A stretch of DNA of 64,000 bases from Odiellus spinosus (Eukaryota; Arthropoda; Arachnida; Opiliones; Phalangiidae): positions 870,501 to 934,500 of the forward strand of contig OY987226.1 in the NCBI GenBank assembly GCA_963920705.1, in the 5' to 3' direction. Below are positions 48,183-59,900 of the stretch, piece after piece. Every line of letters begins with the position of its first letter. Position 1 is the stretch's first letter. A program made the translations under genes and the position numbers. The notes beneath the pieces are model-generated. The model worked only from the letters and a program-made list of their open reading frames with translations. It did no database searches and was not told the DNA's origin.

Positions 48183-51100
48183 TTACAATAACCACATTGA
48201 AGTCATTTTCTTTGGTTTCTTGGAACAATAGCTAGAATTTCCATTTAAGAGTATTTCCAAAAAAACCGCGACGAAAGAGACGCATAAACCAATCGCGATG
48301 ATCGTAGCGTATGGAGCGGCGTTATTTTGAAAATTGTTCTCGGACAATTGAAAGTTGTCCTTCATTTTTGTAATGCACCGTTCTTCGAGCATCCAATATT
48401 CTTTGCGAATTGTCTGGTCGATGATACCGGAATCGAAACAAAACCGTATCCTAGAAAATCAACATTGAATAACATTTTCGCCGCAATGTAGAGGTATATT
48501 TTTCAATGAACAGTTTTAAAAATTTGGACCTTACGCGCAATTTATTGATTCCAACGTTTTTTTGCCAATTGTGAGTTTGTTTGTCCAAAGACCATTTCCT
48601 TGAGAGTGAAGAGAATTCGGACTTTGGTAATAAAGAACATTCTTTAAAGGCCGTCTGCAGTAATGTTTTTTAAAGTCTTCCAGACTGTCGTGCCACGTAA
48701 TATAAAGAATGCGTCCATTTAAAAGACCATCGCTTAAGTAAACGTACGATTGCTTCGACCACGTGAGTCTTCGACGATTTATTTCAGTTCGCACTCCAAT
48801 TCCCATGCACTAGAAATAAAATCATTTTTTTAAAACAATCGTGTTACTTAGAAAAAATATAGCCAAGAAAAAGCTTTAAAAATATCTTATTGGCTCTGAA
48901 TTCTTGAAACAAATAAAGCGAATTATCAAAGTAAGACTGTAACTGTTTTTTTCACGAACTCCAAATGGAAAATGAGTAAGATTTTCAGAAAGATAGTTGA
49001 AAAACGATTCATAATATATATACATTTGTCGTAGAAAAAAAATTACAGTCGTGAGATTGGTTGGAGACTCCTAGTCATACACTCCTGATATAATCCATAG
49101 GAATTCCGAAAAAAATGGTAACAGTCTCGCTTTAAAATGATTACGTTTAAATAGTTAAAAATTCCCGGCGAATCTCCATCTATGATTATATTAAGTTCTT
49201 TATAAGGCGTAATGTCGCTAATTCGATCAATAAACGTGCCAGATCCGATGGTTAGATTGGCAAATAAAATGGAATTCAAAACATTGTGGAACAGTAGCAT
49301 AGAAAACCACCAAAGAACGAGCAATATATTCGTAGACGATACGCATTTTCTTTTCAAGGAAATAGCTGCGAAGGAAATTATTATTATTAATTATAAATGT
49401 CGAACTAATAGTTAGCGACGAGTGATCTTGGAGATTCTAAAGAAGCCAATTTCGCGCCTTTTACAATTTTTTCTTACATTGATTTAAGAGAGATTCGAAG
49501 AAAGTCCAATAATACACGCGCGCATAGACTACATCATCCGTTGATAAATTTTCAATCCAGTAACTTAACGTGGAGAGTATCAAAAATGACACGAAAAGCG
49601 AGTATAATATCTGCAATTAATTTTAATTAAATAATTAGATACTTGGTAATATCGCGGTTTACGTGTCTAGTCCCGATTTCCCTGAAATTTGTTTTAAAGA
49701 ATAATATATAAGTATGCTACTGCTAATCAAGGATATGAAAATATTTTAAATCGGAATTTAATAACAAAATAGTGAAAAGAGAGGGTATGTGAAAAGGACT
49801 GAGATAAAGGGAGGGCGAAAAGGATCGAGAAAAAGGGAGGGCGAAAAAAGTGAAAAAATTAAAAATTAAAAAATTAGAAGTCAAATTATTACTTCGGGCT
49901 CTTTTCAAATGTCAGGGGTGTAGCTATCCGTATGGGCTTGCCCATCTTGTTTATTTTATGAAAGAGTCGTTTGAATTTATTTCTTACCCATAATGGAATA
50001 TTTGAAAAACTTTTTAATGGCGAACTAGTAGTATAATTCTTTCTTTGAGAAATCAAGACAATATCTGAAAAGTAAAGTTCGGCGGTGTATTGGTCTCTGT
50101 CGTGCCTGTCTTTTGTAATGGCGTACGGATAAAGGTAAAGGTCGTATTCAGACTGATTCTGGAATATAAAAATATTAAGATACAGGCCATGGTTGCTTCA
50201 ATAATAATACAATAAAAAAAAACTATTTTATTATGTCAAAAGTCAATGTGCATGGTTTTAAACTTAAAGATCTTTAATGTATGGAAAGTAGCGATGATCT
50301 TGTAGAACATTTTCAAGGTCATGATGACCCAATTACAAAGATGATTTGGGTCAATAATATCTTTTGTTTTATATAAAAAGTTTCCGAAATATATAGATAT
50401 TGGGTTACTTCAATATCAATAAGATTGAAGTAAGTAACAAAAATAATTAGTTCAAAACGTACGTAATACATACCTTCAGGGCCTTTGACACTAGAGTCCA
50501 ACTTAAAATAAATATATTATATTAGTTCAAAATTAAATTACGAGTCTCGTTTATGGTGTGGCAAAGTACTTCAATCTCCTAGCTATAGATTGAACTAAAT
50601 CAGGTATTGGACCAGTTAATCCTTCAAAATATGATCCAGATTTTGCGTATTTATCGTAATTAAGCAGTGGCTTGTAATACGGCTGCTAAGCGGAAAAATT
50701 AAATTATTTTAAATATAACAATAACAAAAGGTCTGAATTAAACTTTGCTTTATCACCTATTTTTTTTTTTTTTTTTTTTTTTTTTTCAATTTTGACAAGT
50801 GATTATTTCAAATAATTTTTAATTTTAAATGTTAGTTCAATCTTACATATCAATTGAGTCATTTAGAAATGAATGGAATATTTCCTCCAGCCTAATTTCG
50901 CGACTGTGATAATTAGCGAAATCTTTGGAGGGTTTTGATAAAGCTTCTTTTTGTTTAATTTAAAATTTTAAATCGACCTTTTTTCTCATATTTCTTTTTT
51001 GGCTCGTCGGACTATAGAATTAATCAGGAAAATACTTAATCGAATTTTGGCAGTGAAATATTGTAAGCATATTCCCTTTGCACATTTTAAATTAAATCAC

Positions 51101-51477
51101 AGAAATGATTTTAATTATTTTACTATCGAACTAACCCACTAAATAAAAGTGAAGGTAATCGTGAGTAGATAAAGAATCAAGAAAATTACGGGTAACGCGG
51201 TATTTAATTAATGAACGTTATTCGAATTCCAATCAAGCAAAAACTATAGGAAAATGGTACTTACTCTGGTATTTATACTTATAAACATTGTTTTGTTTTC
51301 ATCAGTAATAGCGGCTTCGAAAATGCAACAAAAATATCTGAAATGAAGATGATTCGTTACGTGAGAAGAACTGTCTAAGATAAAATGGAAATGTAGTGTG
51401 ACAATCTCACTCAAATTATTTACTCTTGGTACATCTTTGTTTAATCCGTACACCCCTTCAGCATTACCGTTTCTCAT
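48183..51477 (-). CDS. Divergent ionotropic receptor (variant iGluR), second copy
   Basis: Exons in coding order: about 51265-51477, 50570-50685, 50474-50501, 49988-50158, about 49478-49610, 49145-49365, 48535-48809, 48183-48450. Joined length is about 474 aa. Early part: MFISINTR then QPYYKPLL and GLTGPIPDLVQSIARRL, the usual pre-S1 and S1 start. Then SEYDLYLYPYAITKDRHD. TM1: LYSLFVSFLILSTLSYW. TM3: LLVLWWFSMLLFHNVLNSIL followed by IDRISDITPY. S2 tail: RFCFDSGIIDQTIRKEYW. TM4: APYATIIAIGLCVSFVAVFL, then a basic tail. Family role: ligand-gated cation channel, usually chemosensory. Junction positions and phases from the S1 exon onward match the receptor at 27538-33367. The amino-terminal part looks short for an IR, so one or more 5' exons may be missing. 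The 28-nt third exon is a best fit and could be wrong. Confidence 0.82.
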
Positions 51478-53992
51478 TGCTTAGACTTTCACTCTATTGT
51501 CTCTAATACGGTGGATGGTCGAACCGCGATAACGATGATGATTTCAGTTATCATTCACGCGGAAAAAGCACACAGGGCTTAAGAAGTGCACGCCATTTGA
51601 ATAAAATTTTAGAGTTTGATAAGGTGGTGCAAAAATATAAAAACCTATAGTTTCAATAAAAATATAACCATTTTAATTTGGGCATGGCATATACCAAGAA
51701 ATACTGAGTAGCCCAGTCTAAACGTTTTGATTATTTTGATGAATTTTCAATATCTGAACAGGGGACGTAGAAAATATTCGGAGTAGCCGTCTGAATTTTT
51801 AACGAAATATTACCATACTTACTAGTGCGGAATTATTCGCAGTTTTATTGTTGTTTAATTTCATATTAGAAGTGGGGCAGACTATGTTAGATTTCGATCC
51901 ATCCACCAGACGAAATTTTTTCTAATATCACGAGTATTTTATTTTACTAAGTGCTCGCTAATATTTTACTTCAAGAAATGCGTATAAAAGCATTTTATTT
52001 ACTAACTCGATTATTAAAGGGAGGGTAAAGAAGAAAATCAAGTTATGTTTTATCAAAAAATAAGATCCATGTGCGTAATAAAACATTGGTTAAATATCTC
52101 TGAAGTTTTTGAAAATTCAAAACACCGAATTAAAAATAGATATAGTAAAATAGTCTAGAACTTGGCTACGAGGAAGAACGCCCTCTGGGAAGGGTAAACC
52201 GTAAAAGCCATTTAAAAAAAAATTCTTCTATTCCCCCTTTACCTTTTCACTGGGGAAACAACGTAGTAGTATCCAACTTAGTACAAAATAGTTTGTGTCT
52301 GCAAAAAAGTGCATTTATAGGTAAGAATATCAAACCCGTGAAGGGACAGAAATTAAAATTTGCTTCACTAGTGTTAGTTGATCCATTACGCTACACCTGA
52401 TTGGTCCTACGAATCTGTTCGAATTTTCAAATTTGTTTGTATATTTGAAATATCTTAAAAATTGGAGGTATTTCCTAAATGTATTAATATACAAACGGGT
52501 CTAATTTTTAGAATCGTTAAAACTTCCACTAGATTGTCTTCCTCAACCTCCCATTAATTCAAACTTACTAAGCAAACTCGCTTTACAACTGCTTCGAAAC
52601 CATTAAGCAATATTTAAGTACATAAAAAGCTCCAAAGTGGAATAAAATTATTTAACTTTGTTATGGAAAGAGTTGTTGTTTCGTATGACTTTTATATGAC
52701 ACTAAGAGAACTAGCACTTTGTAGTGTTTCTACATACTATCGATGCGTTATACTAAATGTTTCTGTAAGAATAACCTCCCTAAAGAAAGAGTGGTAGCTC
52801 CTCATTTCTACAAAATTTCAAAGATTGCGCGAGTTTCAAGTTTCCTCTGTTACTATTGACTTAGTTACCGTGGCAACCCGCCGTAGTTACATCTACATCA
52901 GGTTGCTTCATTAGCGTCCATTATTTGTTCAAATATAGGAGGCGTTGCTTAGAGAATATATAGGAACATGTAAAAAGAAAAACTAAGCTAGATAGTAATT
53001 TACTTTTCCCAATTTGCATAAATTTATAATTTGAGGCAGTTAAAGAGTTGTTGTTAAGTCTCACAGTGAAGAGGAAAAAGCAAAAATGGCGCACTTTCCC
53101 AAACTATTTTCACATTGTAAAATGTAGGATAAAGTATAGGAAATATGGTCACCCTGTTTCTTACAATTCATAAGTAGAAAATATGCTGTTCAGCCCGCAA
53201 TAACTTACAATGAGCTTAGGGAGAAAAAATTTGAACTTCAGCAGGGTTGGCACAGTTTTTTCAGATTCAAATTCCCTGACTTTTCCAGGTTTTTCCCTGA
53301 CCTTTTCCAACGATTTTTCCTGACCATTTCGGCTGATACCACCCATATATAGTCGCGTTCGCCAAACTTTTTGTATCTTTTTTCTAATCTATACAACTGA
53401 CACGGCCAGCTGCAAATCTTTTCAGTGGATAATGATTGCAATTTCCTGGCTTCTCTAAAGATATTTAAATTCCCTGATTTTTTAAAAATATTACAATTCC
53501 ATAACTTTTTTGGTTCATTTTCGAATTTCCTAACTTTTCCCTGTTTTCCCTGACCTGTGGCAACCCTGTTCAGGTTTTCATAGAACAGGAAAAAAAAAAC
53601 TTTTGACAGTCAAGATTTATTTTAATATATCATACGTTTCATTATGTAAGATAATACTGAATTATGACTTAAATAAAGACACCACGTAAAGCGTCGAATT
53701 TTTTGTAAAAACGCACTGTGATGTCATAAAACTAAATTGAAGATACTTAAATTCATTAACAATTACGTTTTAAAGCTCAGTCCACCGTCTCAGCTTGTCT
53801 CCCTTTAAAAATTACCAAAATGTGCATCGTACATCATTTTATTGCACATTACCCATGCAGAAAAACCAAACGCACTACCTTAACGTATTTGAATTTGTGA
53901 TAAAATTTGAATATAAAGTTCAACGTAAAAAAGTCAACGTAATAATTCGTAACACGACACGAAAATTGATTTATACCAAACCATATTACGTT
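51478..53992. other. Intergenic region between the second receptor and tweek
   Basis: No gene is supported. It contains MITE family B copy 5 (53242-53568) and a minus-strand AATAAA at 53616-53621 that may end tweek transcripts, about 370 bases after the tweek stop. Around 52860-52900 there is a TTACCGTGGCAACC motif like that in the frequenin intron 7 palindrome. The 5' exon of the receptor could also start here. Confidence 0.5.
53242..53568. mobile_element. MITE family B, copy 5 (5-bp target duplication)
   Basis: The ends CAGGGTTGGCACAG and CTGTGGCAACCCTG are flanked by TTCAG at 53237-53241 and 53569-53573. The interior matches the other family B copies. Confidence 0.82.
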
Positions 53993-56900
53993 TCAGGGAT
54001 TTGTTTCGGACACGGTTGTAGTGACATCTTTTTCTTCTTTAACAGCCGACAACATTCGCATCATGACAACCGATAGAATTTTGTCTAACGGATCCATGCA
54101 TCCTCTCTGCGTCCACTTGGGAATCGTTACTCGTGCGTGAGAAAATCCAAGCTTTTGGAGAATGTAATCTACACCGTACGGCTCAAATCCTTTTCCAGCC
54201 CACGATTGTAATCTGATATAAATAGTCTATATTGTACCGTATTTGAAGATGATAGAAGTTGAACGGGGAAGGGGCTATAAGTACCTAACAGTGGGCTCTA
54301 AATGCCACGTATGACAAACGTAATCTCGCCAATCTTTCTGCAAAGCTTCTGTCGGATCCGCAACTTTCCTTCTTCTATCACTGTCAGGTGACTGAGTTTT
54401 ACTGTAACTACCTATGAATAAATAATTCGGAAGAAGGAGATTAAACCATATTTTTCTAAATTGGAACTCCTAGTTTCTTCTGTGGTGAAAGTAACGGCGC
54501 AAACCACGAGTTTTAAAGAAAATTTCAATCATTCCCCATGTAGTAGATGATTTTTAAACTCAATTTTACTTCCTTTAATACTTAAAAATGTTTCTTACTA
54601 TCTTTTTCTTTGATATAAGAAGTAATTAGATCATGAAGGAAGAAAAATGCTTCAGCATCCACAGAGACAAAAATATGATCATCAAATTCCGTGACAAAAC
54701 TGCATTCCACAGTTGGCTTTGGGTCTGTAAGAAATAACAATATAGCTTTTATTGAAACCACAGCGCACGTGGCATACCATTTAGTGTAGGTGTTTTCTGG
54801 GTTTGAAAATGCTCAGTTTTCAAATGAAATTGTAAGCTTGGCAACGCAAATATAATTTCCTGGTTATGACTCAGTTCTGGTCCCTTTGACGTGGCCACGG
54901 AGGCGCGACGATCGTGAGCGGGTACATTACCACCTGCCGACTCTCTTTCGTGCTCCAACACGGGGAATCGGTTTACATCTACGAAACAAATACGTCAGCT
55001 CGCGTCAAGCGCGTGAAATAGGGAAAAGGTTACCATCGAGGTCACTTGTAGAAAAGGAGTAATGAAACCATTCCTGCATGGTCTTAAATTGCGGTGGAAA
55101 AAGAACGTTTCTAGATATCTTGCACACAGTGGCCATGCTATTGGATTGCTGGTGATGGTGATGTCCTTGTTCCCCTAGAGACTGCTGACCCAAACCGAAA
55201 GACAAATTCTGAACTATGTGAGTGTTCATGGCAGCTGAAACCAAATATTCAAGATTATTGTCATTGTTGAACATAAAGAACTGTTGGTTAAGCAACAACT
55301 TGGCTAGATTTTAAAATAGGTACGTGATGTTAAATAATTATCAAAACTCCCCAAAGATTGAAATAATTTATAGTTATTGAAATGTCACTTACCATCCTTA
55401 TCAATAATTTCCTGAGCTTCAGTAGAGAAAACGATATTAGGTTCCTTCAAACTAAATATGGCCCATGATTTGGATCGGAAGTTAATTCCGTGGAAACAAG
55501 CTAAAGAAATATTGTTTCCTCGCAATTCCATAGTCCCTCCGAGAATCGTGCCATGAGCCGGTAAAGATGTTGGTAAAGTGTTCATCTGGAGCCCAGAAAC
55601 TAGAGCGAGAACTTTTTGCCAATGTCGATGATGCCTAGCTTCAGGGTTGACATTAGTTGGTGCTGAACCTAAAAAAATTTTTAAATTAAACTTTCACTGA
55701 CTAATATTTTCTTGGACTGAAAATTCAGTCCTGCTTAAAATGCTAGGATTGATCATCAGTTTCCCTCAGAGATTGCTAATTAACTAGCTATTAGCGCTTA
55801 AGTAACATAGCGGCTATACGCATTTGTATATTAAGGTCAAAGATCAAGGTTACATATCAACAATGAGTGCCAGTGAGAGAGAGCTATATAGGATGGCCAT
55901 TTTGGAAATATTTGATAAATTTGCAAGCGCAAGCTAATTCTGATTTTGAAACTGTAAGACAGGCCTAAGAATTTCTATATAAATACTACAATTATGTTGG
56001 CTGAGAGAAAATGTTACTTTGGATACTTTGGAGAAAGGTAGTGGGCGCCATCTATTGGTTGACTTAAGAATTAAAAAGTTACGTAAGGTCTAGTATTCTC
56101 TCTGAAAGGAATAAGCTAAAACAAAAACTAATAAGGTTTGAATGATATCAAAGAGAAATATTACTAAAGAGGGTCTAAATATTCAGCCATAAGGTTGAAA
56201 ACTGGCACCACACCATGAAATTTCAATAGTTAACGTACCTTCAGTAGGTTTTGGTCTAAGTGGCCTACGAATGATAGACCTATGGTGTTGAAGCTTAGCA
56301 GTTTGTAGAGAGGAAAAAACTCTTTTGCTGCTGTGAAACTGCTGCGAGAAGAATTCCTCTAATTTCGTATACATTTTCATTAAATCGGTGGTAGTTGATT
56401 TCGAAATTAGAAGCTGTAATTGATCCCATCCCAGGATACCATGGATAAATATAAGAGCAGGCCTAAAATAAAAGATTTCGCAAAAAAAAAAAACCTTTAT
56501 GAAAAAGCCTCACGAATATTAAGATTTTCTATAGGATTTGTAAGAATGTTTTGGGTTGAAAATTCCGAACTTTTCCAGATTAACCCTGACCGTTTAATAT
56601 TGATTCGTATTGCACATTATAGAATTATAAATAAATAAATATATTTGCTGGTTAAGCTAGGTAATAATATCTGGGGATGCGTGTTATGTTTGACCAAAAC
56701 TTTGAAATCCCCGACTTATCCCAGACCTTTTGGCCCTATTTTGAAAATAGCCGACTTATCCAGGTTCTAGTACCCTTAGCTCGGGTTTAGGTATAGCAGC
56801 TTGATATGATTTGGAATAAAACTTAATTTTAATATGAATTAGGAGATTAATCTGGCCTTTAAAAAAACAAAGCACTGAAGTAGAACTTAAACCTTTTAGT

Positions 56901-59900
56901 GGGATGCTTGGAAAATCCATTTTCACTGTCTTCATCAGATGTTGTTGATGAAGCTTGGTGTTTTCTTCTGTGGTAATGGTAATGGTGCGGCTGACCCGCG
57001 GCATTCAACTTAGCAGCCGCGGCTTGTAGGATATTGTTAATTTGCCACTCGTCTTTCAAGTTTATGTCCAGAGAAGACACTCTGCTCATTAAAACACTAG
57101 TTCCCATGTAATCTAACTTGGCCTCCAAGGCAGCCAGTTTTAACGCTACTTTGTGATCGGGTTTCTGTCCATAATCTTCCCGCAAATGAACTGCGGTACA
57201 AAAATTTGATTTTGCAATGTTGCAGTGTCGAAATATTAAGGCTAAAACTTACTGTACGTATCAATCTGGCTGAGCTCAATGGCTCCACCAACTATTCCGC
57301 CTTTGCTGTCGAGAGAGGAACCTTCTAACCCTACAGATACGAGTAGATTTTTATGACCACTGCTCCCTATTGACAATCTTCCTTGGGATTTAAAATCTCT
57401 GGTTAGCCACGTTGTGTTTCCCATCACGTTTCCCATGTTCATTTGAACATTCAACCGCGATAGACTGACGGCGAAAAGCACCAACGTTTCCCAAGCGCTA
57501 CCCCCTTTGACATGCATAGGCGAACCGTCAGAATTATACAAGACCCCTTTTATTTTTTCTTCTTCCTTCATCCCTGAAATACGTATAATAGAAATACTTC
57601 AAAATTAAACGAACCACAGCTGGAATGTTTTAGACGCGAAACAAACCGTGTTTAGTGGGAGTGTCTCTAAAGTGTAGCTTTAGTCCCTCTCTGCCACCCT
57701 GTCCTACGTAACCCATACTCGGTAGCGAAGCTGGATGAGAATAGACCCTGTCGGGTAGCCTGGGGCCTTCAAGACTGCTGTTTGTGCTACTTCCACTCCC
57801 ACTACCAGTGCTCGAGCTGTTTGAACCGAGACTAGTGCTGGTACTTTGACTTTCACCAGCTTGAGCTAGAATTTCGGCAGTACCTTTATAATGAATCAGT
57901 TTTATACCTTAGAAATTTCGATATAATGACACATCTTTATTTACAAATAACGTACCGCCTTACCAATAGTAAGTCGGTGAGTTCATAAAATTATGAAAAG
58001 GATATAAAGCACATTTCATTTGGTTCAAGGAGTTGGACTCTTTCGTATTGTAAGTTAGATACGATAAAAACTATATCAAGTTAGTTTGGTTCATTATTAA
58101 TTGATAAACATTTTCAAATTGCTCATTGATTGTTAGACTTTAAAATATTATTGATATTGCAAAATATTATTGATATTGAAAAACATTATTGATAGTGCAA
58201 AATATTATTGATAGTGCAAAATATTATTGATAGTGCAAAATATTATTGATAGTGCAAAATATTATTGATAGTGCAAAATATTGATATTGCAAAATATTGA
58301 TATTGCAAAATATTGATATTGCAAAATATTGATATTGCAAAATATTGATATTGCAAAATATTGATATTGCAAAATATTGATATTGCAAAATATTGATATT
58401 GCAAAATATTGATATTGCAAAATATTGATATTGCAAAATATTGATATTGCAAAATATTGATATTGCAAAATATTGATATTGCAAAATATTGATATTGCAA
58501 AATATTGATATTGCAAAATATTGATATTGCAAAATATTGATATTGCAAAATATTGATATTGCAAAATATTGATATTGCAAAATATTGATATTGCAAAATA
58601 TTGATATTGCAAAATATTGATATTGCAAAATATTGATATTGCAAAATATTGATATTGCAAAATATTGATATTGATAAATATTGATATTGAAAAATATTAT
58701 TGATATGGAAAAATATTATTGATATTGAAAAATATTATTGGTATTGAAAAATATTGATTGTGCAAAATATTATTGATTGTGCAAAATATTATTGATTGTA
58801 CAACAAAATATTATTGAATGTGCAACAAAATATTATTGAATGTGCAACAAAATATTATTGATATTGCAAAATATTATTGATATTGCAAAATATTATTGAT
58901 ATTGCAAAATATTATTGATATTGCAAAATATTATTGATATTGCAAAATATTATTGATATTGCAAAATATTATTGATATTGCAAAATATTATTGATATTGC
59001 AAAACATTATTGATATTGCAAACATTATTGATATTGCAAACATTATTGATATTGCAAAATATTGATATTGCAATAGTTGTAAAGTTTTTAAGTTTTATTA
59101 TAAATAAATGTTAGGCAATATGTTATTAAGAATATATTTTTCCTATTCTGTGATACCAAAGGTTAATTTGTTTTAACAAAACTTACTTTTATGCGTGGAA
59201 AAACTGGGATGTTGCGAGGAAGTATTCATCAACAGTAGCTGATCAAAAGCCGATAAAGGACCAGTGGGGCAGGAATGCGCTACTGGCTTCTCCCCCGGAG
59301 TGTGTACCGAAGAACTGATATCCGACGCAGTTTGGGGAGTGCTTGACAAGAAGAATTCTGGCTTCCCTACGGAAGGTGATAGTGTCCCGCTGCTACTGCT
59401 GGTTTCTAAAGAATCATCTACGATAGAATTATCTCATTTCTATGAAATAAATTTTACAAGGGGCTTCGATTAAAATTTTGATTTTGAATAAAAATGTTTT
59501 ACCTTGATCACTATAAAGCGCACCAGTGCTACTCTGGTCACCGAGAAACATTCTGCGCGCGATGGAGCGACGGTACCAAGCTTTGGGAAAAGCTAAAATC
59601 TCCGTTAATCGACGCATATCGTATTTAAATGATGCCGAACCAATGTCGCAAACAGCTAAAATGAAATCAAACCACGATTCAATTACTCTTTTGGTCATGA
59701 GGGCAAATCAGAAATATACTAGGGTCAGTCATCTATTATCAGAAAAAGCCAAATGGCAATTAGCCTTTGTAATTTTAAAATTTTCTGTATTGAATACCAT
59801 AGGAAGAAAAAAAAAAAAACAATGAAAACTATAAAACTTCGTCCTAAACTAAGAATTAAACTGGCTAGTAAGCTACCCTATTATCCGACTTTAGAGTGAT

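Noticed and set aside
49043..49144. Extension of the receptor TM3 exon beyond 49145
   Set aside because: The frame stays open for 33 more codons, but a GTAATC donor at 49144 gives the same residue and phase as the matching junction in the other receptor and joins correctly to the S2 exon at 48809.
53161..53441. Two minus-strand frames near tweek
   Set aside because: They lie in MITE family B copy 5, and similar text appears in the other copies.
58224..58660. Three overlapping minus-strand frames of about 133 codons
   Set aside because: They are products of the 16-bp satellite, which repeats the same stop-free text in all three frames. They lie in a tweek intron and have no coding character.
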